64,000 nt of DNA from Pelomonas sp. Root1217 (GTDB taxonomy: Bacteria > Pseudomonadota > Gammaproteobacteria > Burkholderiales > Burkholderiaceae_C): assembly GCF_001425705.1 (NCBI RefSeq), contig NZ_LMDC01000012.1:412148-476147 (forward strand), given 5' to 3'. Within the stretch, counting starts at the first letter, position 1, and each line of letters begins with the position of its first letter. The position numbers were made by a program, and so were the translations under genes. Of the stretch, positions 38,696 through 48,971 are shown one piece after another. The notes below the pieces were generated by a model. The model worked only from the letters and a program-made list of their open reading frames with translations. It had not been told where the DNA came from and searched no databases.

Positions 38696-39346
38696 TCAAC
38701 CCTGGATGAACTGCATCTGCGTGCCCGCCAGCTCGATCAGGTCGCCGGTGCGCAATGCAATCGATTCGCCCGTCAGCGGGATGCCGTTGACGCTGGGACG
38801 CTGGCCGCCTTCGACATGGGCAAAGACATAGCCGGTGGGGCGCTTGGTGATGGAGGCGACCTGCACGCCGGGCTTGCCAAGCGTGGTGACGACCTTGGTC
38901 AGCGCGACCTCGCGGCCCGCGGCGGCGCCGGTCAGCACCTTGATGGAGGCCGGGCCGATGACGGCCGCGCCCAGCGAGCCGAAGTTGGAACCCAGGCCCA
39001 GGTTCGGCGGCGCGCCAGACCCGGGCTTGAGGATCATGGTCTTTTCGTAGTCGCCGCCATCGTTGAGCAGGAACTTGATCTTGTACTTGCCGATCTCGAC
39101 GGTGTCGTTGTCGGCCAGCAGCTGCTTCTTGATCGCCTTGCCGTTGATGTAGGTGCCGTTGGTGGAATTGAGGTCTTCAATGAAGACGTCGGCGCCGACC
39201 ATCTGCAGCACGGCGTGTTCGCCGCTGACCGCGAGATTGTCGATGACGATGTCGTTGTAGGGACGTCGACCGAGGGTGGTCTTGTCCTTGGTGATCTGCA
39301 CCTCCTTGATCACGACGCCGTCGAGCGAAACCACCAGTTTGCCCAT
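38696..39346 (-). CDS. FHA-domain phosphothreonine-binding protein
   Basis: A 216-residue soluble protein. The N-terminal FHA domain (about 1-95) has all recognition residues: Arg27 (TLGRRPYND), Ser41 (AVSGEHA) and STNGTYING at 61-69. A linker holds Thr103 in an EKTMIL context, a possible phosphorylation site. The C-terminal half (about 135-216, TTLGKPGVQVASITKRPTG) looks like a second, degenerate FHA fold. It is the natural reader for the kinase encoded two genes upstream and lies 52 bp after the phosphatase gene. Confidence 0.9.
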   Translation of the reverse strand: MGKLVVSLDGVVIKEVQITKDKTTLGRRPYNDIVIDNLAVSGEHAVLQMVGADVFIEDLNSTNGTYINGKAIKKQLLADNDTVEIGKYKIKFLLNDGGDYEKTMILKPGSGAPPNLGLGSNFGSLGAAVIGPASIKVLTGAAAGREVALTKVVTTLGKPGVQVASITKRPTGYVFAHVEGGQRPSVNGIPLTGESIALRTGDLIELAGTQMQFIQG

Positions 39347-39398
39347 TTATGACCTCAAGTTCTGTTGTACGTGCCCTGACTTTGCATGGGGTCGCAAG

Positions 39399-40196
39399 TC
39401 AGTTGCCGCCGCGTCGACCGAAGGGCCACCAGCCCCGTCCTTCGGTACGTTGGCGTCCTTGTGCGCGGGCCAGGATGAGCGCGATGTTATCGCGACCGCC
39501 GCTGTCATTGGCTGCGTTGATCAGTGCGCGGGCTGCCTCGGGCAATGCCGGATTGCCGTTGAGCAGGTTCGCGAGGCTGTCGTCGTCGAGCATGTCGGAC
39601 AGGCCGTCGGAGCACAACAGGTAGGTATCGCCCGGCTGAACCTCGTGCAGATGCAACTCCATCAGCACCGTGTCCTCGACGCCGACAGCCCGCGTGACGA
39701 GGTTCTTGTTGCTGGAGAACGCGGCTTCTTCGACGGTCAACAGCCCGGCGTCGATCTGCTCCTGCAGCAGCGAATGGTCGCGCGTGATCTGCGTCAGGCG
39801 ACCGGCGCGCAGCCGGTAGGCGCGCGAGTCGCCCACGTGGCCCAGCAGCAGACCTTCGGGGCGAAAGACGCCCAGCACGAGCGTTGTGCCCATGCCGGCA
39901 TAGCGCGGGTTGGTGTTGGCGGCGTTGAAGATGGCGCGGTTGGCGTTGTCCACGCAGATGTCCATGGCGCGCTTGACCTCGCCGGCCCGGGCCTCGCGGC
40001 CGGCGTCCTTGAGCCAGCGGCCGAGTTCGGAGCTGACGAAGCTGGTCAACATCTGGCTGGCCACCTCGCCGGCGTTGTAGCCGCCCATGCCGTCGGCCAG
40101 CACGGCCAGGCCGGCGGCCTCGTCGAGGGCGACCGAATCCTCGTTGTTGTCGCGCGCACGTCCCACGTCGGTGGCGCTGAAGAACTCCAGGGTCAT
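39399..40196 (-). CDS. PP2C-family Ser/Thr protein phosphatase
   Basis: A 265-residue cytoplasmic phosphatase. The PP2C metal-binding motifs are all present: DVGRARDNNEDS near the N-terminus, LADGMGGYNAGEVAS, GHVGDSRAYRL, CSDGLSDML and the final DNIALILA. It should remove phosphates placed by the adjacent kinase. Its ATG overlaps the kinase stop by 4 bp (ATGA), a sign of translational coupling and of a matched kinase/phosphatase pair. Confidence 0.93.
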   Translation of the reverse strand: MTLEFFSATDVGRARDNNEDSVALDEAAGLAVLADGMGGYNAGEVASQMLTSFVSSELGRWLKDAGREARAGEVKRAMDICVDNANRAIFNAANTNPRYAGMGTTLVLGVFRPEGLLLGHVGDSRAYRLRAGRLTQITRDHSLLQEQIDAGLLTVEEAAFSSNKNLVTRAVGVEDTVLMELHLHEVQPGDTYLLCSDGLSDMLDDDSLANLLNGNPALPEAARALINAANDSGGRDNIALILARAQGRQRTEGRGWWPFGRRGGN

Positions 40197-41332
40197 GAGG
40201 CTTGCGGTGGCTCGTGGGGCTCGGCAGAGGAGCGAGGATTCTGCCCTGCTTCCTCGGGCGCCAAGCGCAGTGTTTGTGCGAAGGCAGCATCCTGGGGGGA
40301 GGCCGCTGCGGCCGTTTCGGGCGCGGCGGGCTCGGCCTGCAGGCCGAGCACGAGCACGGCATCGAGATCACGAGCCATCTGCTCGCCGTCGGCGTAGCGC
40401 AGCTCCGGGCGCTTCTCCAGCGCCAGGGCCAGCACCAGCGCGAGGGCTTCGGGCAGACTGGGCCGATGGATGCGGACATCGGGCGCTGGCTCGGTCGCAA
40501 TTTGTTGCATCAGCCGCGCCATGGATTCGCTCTGGTGGGGCAGTGCGCCACTGAGCAATTGGTAGAGCAGCACGCCCAGGGAATAGAGGTCGCTGCGGCC
40601 GTCCACCGTCAGGCCGGCAAGTTGCTCCGGAGACATGAAGGACGGCGTGCCCAGCACGAGGCCGGTGCGGGTGCGGCTGCCGTCGCCCACGCGGGCAATG
40701 CCGAAGTCCATCAGCTTCAGGCTGCCGTTGATGCGGTCCAGCATCACATTGGCGGGCTTGATGTCGCGGTGCACCACGCCTTGGCTGTGGGCATAGGCCA
40801 GGGCCCGCGCCAGCCGCGCGCCGATCTGCACGACTTCGCGGGCGGGCAGCAGCTGGCCGGCCTTGGTGAAGCTGCTCAGGTCGCGGCCGAGCACATATTC
40901 GAGGGCGATCCAGGCGTCAGCGCCGTCCTGGCCGGCGTCGACGACCTGCAGGATGTCCGGGTGCTCGAGCTGGCCGGCCGCCCGCGCCTCGCGCATGAAG
41001 CGCTCGCGCACATCCGCCAAGTCTTCGGCCGAGAATTCGCGGCTGAGTGCGAGTCGCTTGATGGCGACCTGGCGACCCGTGGAGCGTTGCGTGGCCTTGT
41101 AGACCACGGCCATCGCGCCGCGGCCGATCTCGGCGCCGAGTTCGAAATCGCGCAGGTCGGGGGGCGGCTGTGCGGCCTTGATCTGCGACGTGGACGCGCC
41201 GGGGGCCTGCGTCTGCTGCACGGTCGGCAGGGCCGACGGATCGCCGTGCGGCGAGTCGGCAGGGACAGACGCCCGGCCGATGAGGCGCTGCCAAAAGCCG
41301 CCCGCCTTGCCGGATTTGCCGCCGCTTGCCAT
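40193..41332 (-). CDS. Hanks-type Ser/Thr protein kinase, soluble
   Basis: A 378-residue kinase. A Pro/Ser/Thr-rich leader (1-60) precedes the catalytic domain: glycine loop IGRGAMAVVYKA, ATP Lys92 (VAIKRL), HRD Asp190 (VVHRDIKPANVML), DFG Asp209 and the substrate loop GTPSFMSPEQL. The last 60 residues are disordered and Ala/Glu/Pro-rich. There is no membrane helix or PASTA domain, so it is cytosolic. The start at 41332 (MASGGKSGKAGG) lies 10 bp after the TerC stop. It is followed by a PP2C phosphatase and an FHA protein, a write-erase-read set. Such trios often control type VI secretion, but no secretion genes are in view. Confidence 0.92.
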   Translation of the reverse strand: MASGGKSGKAGGFWQRLIGRASVPADSPHGDPSALPTVQQTQAPGASTSQIKAAQPPPDLRDFELGAEIGRGAMAVVYKATQRSTGRQVAIKRLALSREFSAEDLADVRERFMREARAAGQLEHPDILQVVDAGQDGADAWIALEYVLGRDLSSFTKAGQLLPAREVVQIGARLARALAYAHSQGVVHRDIKPANVMLDRINGSLKLMDFGIARVGDGSRTRTGLVLGTPSFMSPEQLAGLTVDGRSDLYSLGVLLYQLLSGALPHQSESMARLMQQIATEPAPDVRIHRPSLPEALALVLALALEKRPELRYADGEQMARDLDAVLVLGLQAEPAAPETAAAASPQDAAFAQTLRLAPEEAGQNPRSSAEPHEPPQAS

Positions 41333-41342
41333 GCGGTCGATC

Positions 41343-42038
41343 TTAGGCGGCCTCGCGCTTGCCGCGGCGGGCCAGTGCCATGCCGATGCCAACGACCAGG
41401 AGCGCGCAGCTGATGCTGACCGCGTAATCCAGGCCATGCAGATGGGTTTCGAACCACCCGTGCACGGCGGCGTCGGTCGTCGCCATCTCGCCAGCCACAA
41501 AGCCCAGCAGGGCCGCGCCGAGCGTGATGATGACGGGGAAGCGTTCCATCAACTTCAACAGCAGCGTGCTGCCGAAGATGATGAGGGGAATGGACAGGCC
41601 CAGGCCGATGATGAGCAGCATCAGCCGGGCGCCCTCGGGCGCGCTGTTGGCGGCCGCCGCGACGGCGATGACATTGTCCAGGCTCATGACAAGGTCCGCG
41701 ACCAGGATGGTGCGGATGGCCACCCAGACGCTGCTGCTGGCGTGGACCTCGGCGTCGCCGTCATTGTCGGCCAGCAGCTGGATGCCGATCCACAGCAGCA
41801 GCACGGCGCCGATCAGCTTCAGCCAGGGCAACTGCAGTAACTGCACCGCGAACAGCGTCAGCACGACGCGCAGCAGGATGGCCGCGCCGCTGCCGAAGAT
41901 GATGGCGCGCTTTTGCTGGCTGGGCGGCAGGTTGCGCGAGGCGAGCGCGATGACGACGGCGTTGTCGCCGGACAGCAGGATGTTGACCCAGATGATCTTC
42001 AGCAGTGCGATGAAGAAGGCGGCGTTCAGCAGGTCCAT
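41343..42038 (-). CDS. TerC family integral membrane protein
   Basis: A 231-residue membrane protein with seven predicted helices. The two family motifs with membrane-buried acidic residues are NILLSGDNAVVIALA and ADLVMSLDNVIAVAA. TerC-type proteins (YjbE/YkoY group) are associated with manganese export and with metal loading of secreted enzymes in other bacteria. If so here, it could supply metal for the periplasmic phosphotransferases nearby (speculative). The start at 42038 (MDLLNAAFF) is preferred over an ATG seven codons earlier, close to the sucD terminator. Confidence 0.9.
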   Translation of the reverse strand: MDLLNAAFFIALLKIIWVNILLSGDNAVVIALASRNLPPSQQKRAIIFGSGAAILLRVVLTLFAVQLLQLPWLKLIGAVLLLWIGIQLLADNDGDAEVHASSSVWVAIRTILVADLVMSLDNVIAVAAAANSAPEGARLMLLIIGLGLSIPLIIFGSTLLLKLMERFPVIITLGAALLGFVAGEMATTDAAVHGWFETHLHGLDYAVSISCALLVVGIGMALARRGKREAA

Positions 42039-42057
42039 ATCGTTGCGGGTGGCAGGC

Positions 42058-42086
42058 AAAAAAAAACCGCCGGTCGAACCCGGCGG
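42058..42086 (-). terminator. Rho-independent terminator of sucCD
   Basis: On the minus strand CCGCCGG and CCGGCGG form a 7-bp stem with a 6-nt loop, followed by nine T residues. It lies 22 bp past the sucD stop and separates the TCA-cycle operon from TerC and the signalling/pilus array. Confidence 0.95.
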
Positions 42087-42108
42087 CTGATGTGGGGTCG
42101 AGACCCGA

Positions 42109-43002
42109 TTACAGCAGGGCTTTCAGCAGCTTGGCCATCTCCGACGGGTTGCGCGTGACGGTGAAGCCGCACTCTTCCATGATGGCGAGCTTGGCGTCCG
42201 CCGTGTCGGCACCACCGGAGATCAGCGCGCCGGCGTGGCCCATGCGCTTGCCGGGGGGCGCCGTAACGCCGGCGATGAAGCCGACGATGGGCTTCTTCAT
42301 GTTGGCCTTGCACCAGCGCGCGGCTTCCGCCTCGTCGGGGCCGCCGATCTCGCCGATCATGATGACGGCGTCGGTGTCCGGGTCGTCGTTGAAGGCCTTC
42401 ATCACGTCGATGTGCTTCAAGCCGTTGATCGGGTCGCCGCCGATGCCCACGGCCGACGACTGGCCCAGGCCGATCTCGGTCAGCTGGGCCACGGCTTCAT
42501 AGGTCAGCGTGCCCGAGCGCGAGACGACGCCGATGCGGCCTTTGCGGTGGATGTGGCCGGGCATGATGCCGATCTTGATTTCTTCCGGGGTGATCAGGCC
42601 GGGGCAGTTGGGGCCGAGCAGCAGCGTGCGCTTGCCGCCGGCGGCTTCCTTGGCCTTCATCTTGTTGCGCACTTCCAGCATGTCCCGGACGGGGATGCCT
42701 TCGGTGATGCAGATCGCCAGGTCCAGGTCGGCCTCGACGGCTTCCCAGATGGCGGCCGCAGCGCCGGCGGGCGGCACGTAGATGACCGACACGGTCGCGC
42801 CGGTCTGGCTGGCTGCTTCCTTGACGGTCGCGTAGATGGGAATCTCGCTGAACTTTTCGCCGGCCTTCTTGGGATTCACGCCCGCCACGAAGGCGTTCTT
42901 GCCATTGGCATAGGCCTGGCAGCCCAGCGTGTGGAACTGGCCGGTCTTGCCGGTGATGCCCTGGGTGATGACCTTGGTGTCTTTGTTGATGTAGATCGAC
43001 AT
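42109..43002 (-). CDS. sucD: Succinyl-CoA synthetase alpha subunit
   Basis: A 297-residue TCA-cycle subunit. The N-terminal CoA-binding Rossmann domain starts at KDTKVITQGITGKTGQFHT; the ligase domain carries the phosphorylated His256 in MGHAGALISGGADTAD. With SucC it makes ATP (or GTP) from succinyl-CoA. The gene follows sucC by 18 bp and ends at a strong terminator. Confidence 0.97.
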   Translation of the reverse strand: MSIYINKDTKVITQGITGKTGQFHTLGCQAYANGKNAFVAGVNPKKAGEKFSEIPIYATVKEAASQTGATVSVIYVPPAGAAAAIWEAVEADLDLAICITEGIPVRDMLEVRNKMKAKEAAGGKRTLLLGPNCPGLITPEEIKIGIMPGHIHRKGRIGVVSRSGTLTYEAVAQLTEIGLGQSSAVGIGGDPINGLKHIDVMKAFNDDPDTDAVIMIGEIGGPDEAEAARWCKANMKKPIVGFIAGVTAPPGKRMGHAGALISGGADTADAKLAIMEECGFTVTRNPSEMAKLLKALL

Positions 43003-43020
43003 GTCTTGTTCTCCTGGGCT

Positions 43021-44181
<1,161 letters not shown>

Positions 44182-44206
44182 GGCTGGGTCTCTCGGGTCG
44201 GGGAAG

Positions 44207-44785
44207 TCAGGATTCGGAAGTGGCCGGCTCGGCAACGGGTTGTTGATGCCAGCGCGGATAGAACTTGGCAACGGTGGCGCCATCGCGTTTGAGCGCGTGG
44301 CAGCGGTCGAGTTGGAAGGGCGGGTTGCCGGCAGCGTCGCCTTCACGCGTGTCGATGACCGAGCCGGCCATCGCCTGGATAACGGCGGTCGGCAGGATCT
44401 GGCAGAGTTCAGTCAGGTGCGTGCAGCCGCGCGTGCTGCCCAAACGCTCGCCCACCGCCTGCCTGAAGCCCTTCATCAGGTTCAGGCCGACGAGGCGGGC
44501 ATAGGCATTGCCATGTTGGTCACAAGCATTGGGATAGGGCATCCACCGCGTGTCGGAACTTGCTGCGGTGATGGTCAGCGTCGCGTCCACGGTCAGATGC
44601 AGGTGCATTTCGTGGATAGGCTGCCCGGCCTTGCGCGGCACACCCGCCAGCGGCACGTCGTGCGTCTTGGTGTCGGTCAGGCTGGCTTCGACGTCGAACA
44701 AGCCGTCATCGCGCGCGAACACCTGCACATCGAGGGCGCGGCGATGCAGCGGGCGGCGCGTGACGGACGGGTGGGCGGCTGGCAT
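44207..44785 (-). CDS. DUF2889 domain-containing protein
   Basis: A 192-residue protein matching the uncharacterised DUF2889 family ([29 protein letters not shown] split over residues 11-39, and [13 protein letters not shown] with the conserved Cys/His). It has no signal peptide or membrane segment. It sits between recX and sucC, as I recall from other Burkholderiales. The function is unknown; conserved His/Cys residues could bind metal. Confidence 0.85.
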   Translation of the reverse strand: MPAAHPSVTRRPLHRRALDVQVFARDDGLFDVEASLTDTKTHDVPLAGVPRKAGQPIHEMHLHLTVDATLTITAASSDTRWMPYPNACDQHGNAYARLVGLNLMKGFRQAVGERLGSTRGCTHLTELCQILPTAVIQAMAGSVIDTREGDAAGNPPFQLDRCHALKRDGATVAKFYPRWHQQPVAEPATSES

Positions 44786-44961
44786 GAAACGGGGGAATGG
44801 CGAATCACCCCGGCCGATGCCGGGACGGGGTCGGCCCGGTTTTTGCAGCGCTCTGCCAGAGGGGCAAAGGGGCTTGTAACCGGGTGAACCCTCGTTTTTG
44901 GGGCAGGCGGCAATGTAGCACGGAGGGTGAAAACTCCCCTGCGCGCTCGGTCAAGCGGCCC

Positions 44962-45492
44962 TTAGGCCCTCAGCAAGCGGCGCACCACTTCGGGGGCAAA
45001 ACCGCGCGCTAGCAGGAAACGCGTCTGGCGCGCCCGCTCGGTCACTTCCCGCGATGGTTCCGCGCCGAAACGTTTCAGCCAGACCTCGCGAGCCCGCTCC
45101 AGCTCGGTCGCACGCAGCGCCGACTGCTGTTCGGCGCCCAGCCTCAAGCCGTGCTGGGCCAACTCCTGCTGAATGCGCTGGGCGCCGAAACGGCTGGCAC
45201 GCACGTGCAAGCGAGACTCGACAAAGCGTGTTTCATCAAGGTAACCCTCGGCGGCAAGCGCGTCGAGGAGGGCATCGACTGCTGCCTCGCCGGCTTGCGC
45301 CGCGCCTTCGTCGTCGAAGGCCTCGGACGGTTCGCCTTCTTCCGAAGCAGGCGCCGTGGCCGATCGCGCGCGCTCCTGCCGTTGCCGCTCGATGCGTAAC
45401 AGCTTGCGCCTGAGTTCGGTGCGGCTGTGCTCGCGCTGGGCCAACAGGCCAATGGCGCGGGACTTCAGCGACAGCGGCGCCCGGGTCGCCAT
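44962..45492 (-). CDS. recX: RecX, RecA regulatory protein
   Basis: A 176-residue modulator that binds RecA filaments and limits recombination. The three-helix repeats are visible: LLAQREHSRTELRRKLL, LAAEGYLDETRFVESRLHVRASRFGAQRIQQELAQHG (across 82-118) and ARQTRFLLARGFAPEVVRRLL. An acidic, Ala-rich insertion (about 40-70) separates the first two. It lies 17 bp after recA and is co-transcribed, so it is induced with the SOS response. Confidence 0.93.
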   Translation of the reverse strand: MATRAPLSLKSRAIGLLAQREHSRTELRRKLLRIERQRQERARSATAPASEEGEPSEAFDDEGAAQAGEAAVDALLDALAAEGYLDETRFVESRLHVRASRFGAQRIQQELAQHGLRLGAEQQSALRATELERAREVWLKRFGAEPSREVTERARQTRFLLARGFAPEVVRRLLRA

Positions 45493-45509
45493 GCGAGAGC
45501 CCCGAGGGC

Positions 45510-46550
45510 TTATTCGCCAGCTGCCGCCTCGGTCAGCGGCGCGACCCCCAGGGATTCGCGGATCTTGTTCTCGATCTCGCGTGCCACATCGGGGTTCTCG
45601 CGCAAAAACTCGCGGGCGTTGTCCTTGCCCTGGCCGATCTTCTCGCCTTGGTAGGCGTACCAGGAGCCGGACTTCTCGACGACCTTGGCAACCACACCCA
45701 TGTCGACGATCTCGCCCTCGCGGCTGATGCCTTCGCCGTAGAGGATGTCGAACTCGGCGGTCTTGAACGGCGGGCTGACCTTGTTCTTGACGACCTTGAC
45801 CTTGGTCTCGGAGCCGATGACCTCCTCGCCCTTCTTGATCGAGCCGATGCGGCGGATGTCCAGGCGCACGGAGGCGTAGAACTTCAGCGCATTGCCGCCG
45901 GTGGTCGTTTCGGGCGAGCCGAACATGACGCCGATCTTCATGCGGATCTGGTTGATGAAGATGACCATGCAGTTGGTCTTCTTGATCGTGGCGGTCAGCT
46001 TGCGCAGCGCCTGGCTCATCAGGCGGGCCTGCAGGCCGGGCAGGCTGTCACCCATCTCGCCTTCGAGTTCGGCCTTGGGGGTGAGTGCTGCGACTGAGTC
46101 GATGACGATCAGGTCCACCGAGCCTGAGCGCACCAGCGCGTCGACGATCTCGAGGGCCTGCTCGCCGGTGTCGGGCTGGCTGATCAGCAGTTCCTGCAGG
46201 TTGACGCCGAGCTTCTGGGCATACTGGATGTCCAGCGCGTGCTCGGCGTCGATGAAGGCGCAGGTGCCGGCGAGCTTTTGCATCTCGGCGATGACCTGCA
46301 GCGTCAGCGTCGTCTTGCCGGAGGACTCGGGGCCGTAGATCTCGACGACACGGCCACGCGGCAGGCCGCCGACGCCCAGGGCGATGTCCAGGCCCAGGGA
46401 GCCGGTGGAGACGACCTGGATGTCTTCGATGACCTCGCCTTCACCGAGCCGCATGATGGAACCCTTGCCGAACTGCTTTTCGATCTGGGCGAGGGCGGCC
46501 TGCAGGGCCTTGGCTTTTTCGGTGTTCAGGGCTTTGACGGGGGCGTCCAT
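45510..46550 (-). CDS. recA: RecA recombinase
   Basis: A 346-residue DNA recombinase and SOS co-protease. Walker A GPESSGKT is at 73-80, with the Walker B-like [10 protein letters not shown], the DNA-binding loop segment [26 protein letters not shown] and the acidic-to-neutral C-terminal tail all present. It forms filaments on single-stranded DNA for strand exchange and triggers LexA self-cleavage. GGAG precedes the ATG at 46550, and a LexA box overlaps the promoter. It heads the recA-recX operon. Confidence 0.98.
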   Translation of the reverse strand: MDAPVKALNTEKAKALQAALAQIEKQFGKGSIMRLGEGEVIEDIQVVSTGSLGLDIALGVGGLPRGRVVEIYGPESSGKTTLTLQVIAEMQKLAGTCAFIDAEHALDIQYAQKLGVNLQELLISQPDTGEQALEIVDALVRSGSVDLIVIDSVAALTPKAELEGEMGDSLPGLQARLMSQALRKLTATIKKTNCMVIFINQIRMKIGVMFGSPETTTGGNALKFYASVRLDIRRIGSIKKGEEVIGSETKVKVVKNKVSPPFKTAEFDILYGEGISREGEIVDMGVVAKVVEKSGSWYAYQGEKIGQGKDNAREFLRENPDVAREIENKIRESLGVAPLTEAAAGE

Positions 46551-46576
46551 GCGAATCTCCGTAGGGAATGGGCTGA

Positions 46577-46605
46577 ATTATGGGGCAAGCTGTGGGTTTG
46601 TACAG
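46577..46605 (-). promoter_or_regulatory. LexA (SOS) box and promoter of recA
   Basis: CTGTACAAACCCACAG at 46590-46605 is a perfect CTGT-N8-ACAG LexA operator. A -10 hexamer CATAAT follows at 46577-46582 on the minus strand, so LexA would cover the -35 region. The site ends 40 bp before the recA start codon. Confidence 0.9.
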
Positions 46606-46751
46606 TGGTTTGTCCCCCGATCCGCGGCAGCGAGCGGCTCAGGATTGTGGACATCTTCGCCGCCAGGTGGCTCATGACGTGAGCCAGCCTTGCGCTGCCG
46701 CAAGCCGCCGACGTCGCGGTCGCACATAACATCGGCGCAGGAGACAAGAAA

Positions 46752-47423
46752 ATGCGCATCCTGATTGCGGAAGACGACCAAGTGCTGGCCGATGGCTTGC
46801 TGCGGGCCTTGCGCGCCTCTGGCTATGCCGTCGACCGGGTCAGTTCTGGCACCGAGGCCGACTCGGCGTTGGCGACGCATGAGTTCGACCTCGTCATCCT
46901 CGACCTTGGTCTGCCGCGCCTGCACGGCCTCGAGGTGCTGCGCAAGCTGCGGGCGCGCGGCTCGACGATGCCGGTGCTGATCCTGACCGCGGCGGACAGC
47001 GTCGAGCAGCGCGTCAAGGGGCTGGACCTGGGCGCCGATGACTACATGGCCAAGCCCTTCTCATTGCAGGAGCTTGAGGCGCGTGTGCGGGCGCTGACGC
47101 GCCGCGGCCTGGGCACGGCGAGCAGCCTCATCAAGCATGGACCGCTGACGTTTGATGCCACCGGCCGTGTGGCCTACATCAACGAGCAGATGCTGGAGTT
47201 GTCGGCGCGCGAGCTGTCGCTGCTGGAAGTGCTGCTGCAACGCGCCGGGCGGCTGGTCAGCAAGGACCAGCTCGTCGAGCGGCTGTGCGAGTGGGGTGAA
47301 GAAGTCAGCAACAACGCCATCGAGGTCTACATCCACCGCTTGCGCAAGAAGATCGAGCAGGGCCCGATCCGCATCGCCACCGTGCGCGGCCTCGGCTATT
47401 GCCTCGAGAAAATCAACTCTTAA
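46752..47423 (+). CDS. OmpR/PhoB-family response regulator (TctD/QseB-like)
   Basis: A 223-residue regulator. The receiver domain has the acidic pair EDD (7-9), phosphorylation site Asp51 (LVILDLGLPRLHG), LTAADS and the KPF Lys. The winged-helix output domain (about 125-220) ends in NNAIEVYIHRLRKKIEQGPIRIATVRGLGYCL. It should control transcription on phosphorylation by the kinase encoded next, whose ATG immediately follows its stop codon (no gap). The stimulus is unknown. Confidence 0.95.
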   Translation: MRILIAEDDQVLADGLLRALRASGYAVDRVSSGTEADSALATHEFDLVILDLGLPRLHGLEVLRKLRARGSTMPVLILTAADSVEQRVKGLDLGADDYMAKPFSLQELEARVRALTRRGLGTASSLIKHGPLTFDATGRVAYINEQMLELSARELSLLEVLLQRAGRLVSKDQLVERLCEWGEEVSNNAIEVYIHRLRKKIEQGPIRIATVRGLGYCLEKINS

Positions 47424-48971
47424 ATGCCCAAGGACGGCGCCAGCCCGCAACAGGGCTCGCTGGTTCGAGCGGGCGCCCCTGCTCCGCAGGGCTCGCTGTT
47501 CGGCGAGATCCTCGATTGGATGCTCGCCCCGCTGCTGCTGATCTGGCCGATCAGCGTGGCCCTGACCTGGCTGGTGGCCCAGGGCATCGCCAGCCGCCCC
47601 TACGACCGCGAGCTGGGCGAGATGGCACGCAGCCTGGGCCTGCAGGTCGCCGCGGAGTCGGCTCCCGCCAAGAGCAAGGACCGCTATGCCCTCGCGCCCG
47701 AGGCCGCGGCGCTGCTGCGCGCGGACGCGTCGGACACAGTCTTCTACCAGGTGCTGGGCCTGCGCGGCGAGCTGCTGAGCGGTGACGCGACCCTGCCGGT
47801 GCCGAGCGAGGACGCGCCCGTCGTGCCGTGGGAGCTGCACTTCCGCGACGACGAGGTCGGCACGGACGCGGTTCGCGTGGCCTATCTGTGGATTTCGCCC
47901 GAGGGCCAGGCCGGCTCGACGAAGACGATGCTGGTGCAGGTGGCCGAGACCCTGGGCAAGCGCGCGCGACTGACCAACGAGATCATCAAGGGCGTCATCC
48001 TGCCGCAGTTCGTCATCCTGCCGCTGGCCGTCCTGCTCGTCTGGCTGGCGCTTGCGCGCGGCATCTCGCCGCTCAACGAGCTGCAGCGCCGCATCCGTTC
48101 GCGCGAGGCCTCCGACCTGTCGCCCATCGACGAGCAGCGCGTGCCGGACGAGGTCGCACCGCTGGTGCAGGCCATCAATGACCTGCTGGCGCGGCTGGAC
48201 TCGTCGATGAGCCGGCAGAAGCATTTCCTGGCCGACGCCGCCCATCAGCTGAAGACGCCGCTGGCCGGGCTGCGCACCCAGGCCGAGCTGATCCAGCGCG
48301 AGATCGACGCGGGCCGCGCCTCGCCGGAGGAGTTGAAGCGCTCGCTCGCCCAGATCGCCCGCGCCAGCGAGCGCGCCGCCCACATGGTCAATCAGCTGCT
48401 GGCCATGGCGCGTGCCGAGGACGCCGAGCAGGCCATGAAGCGCGAGCCGGTCGACCTGGCCTCGATCGCCATAGACACGGTGCGCGACTTCGTGCCGCGG
48501 GCGCTGGAGCGGCGCATCGACCTCGGCTACGACGGGGTCGTGCCGGATGACAGCCGGCTGCGCGTGAACGGCCAGGCGGTGCTGCTGGGCGAGCTGATCC
48601 GCAACCTGGTCGACAACGCGCTGCTGTACACGCCGGCAGGCGGGCTGGTCACGGTGCGCGTCGTCGAGGACCCGTTTGGCCAGGTCGTCGTGCTGCAGGT
48701 GGAGGACACGGGGCCGGGCATCGCACCGGCCGAGCGCGAGAAGGTCTTCGAACCCTTCTACCGCTCGCTCGGCAGCGGCGTCGAGGGCTCGGGCCTGGGC
48801 CTGGCCATCGTGCGAGAGATCGTGCAGCAGCACGAGGCCGAGCTGACGCTGGACGACACGCGGGTGCGCCGCGCGGCGGGCGGCGAATCGCCCGACGGCC
48901 AGGGACCGGGGGCGCGGTTCACGATCCGTTTCCCCGCTCAGGCGCCGGCTATGTCTTCACCAGCTTCTTGA
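47424..48971 (+). CDS. Sensor histidine kinase, partner of the preceding regulator
   Basis: A 515-residue membrane kinase. Two helices (about 34-53 and 190-212) flank a periplasmic sensor of the 2CSK_N type with VAYLWISPEGQAGS near its end. The dimerisation/phosphoacceptor motif is LADAAHQLKTPLAGLRTQ with His274, followed by the ATPase domain with NLVDNALLYTP (N box), EDTGPGI, FYRSLG and GSGLGLAIV. The first 25 residues are a variable cytoplasmic leader. Its end overlaps the convergent rodA gene by 23 bp. Confidence 0.94.
   Translation: MPKDGASPQQGSLVRAGAPAPQGSLFGEILDWMLAPLLLIWPISVALTWLVAQGIASRPYDRELGEMARSLGLQVAAESAPAKSKDRYALAPEAAALLRADASDTVFYQVLGLRGELLSGDATLPVPSEDAPVVPWELHFRDDEVGTDAVRVAYLWISPEGQAGSTKTMLVQVAETLGKRARLTNEIIKGVILPQFVILPLAVLLVWLALARGISPLNELQRRIRSREASDLSPIDEQRVPDEVAPLVQAINDLLARLDSSMSRQKHFLADAAHQLKTPLAGLRTQAELIQREIDAGRASPEELKRSLAQIARASERAAHMVNQLLAMARAEDAEQAMKREPVDLASIAIDTVRDFVPRALERRIDLGYDGVVPDDSRLRVNGQAVLLGELIRNLVDNALLYTPAGGLVTVRVVEDPFGQVVVLQVEDTGPGIAPAEREKVFEPFYRSLGSGVEGSGLGLAIVREIVQQHEAELTLDDTRVRRAAGGESPDGQGPGARFTIRFPAQAPAMSSPAS

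Noticed and set aside
44786..44961. Gap between recX and the DUF2889 gene considered as holding a small RNA or gene
   Set aside because: It contains GC-rich partial dyads but no convincing promoter, terminator with T-run or coding frame.
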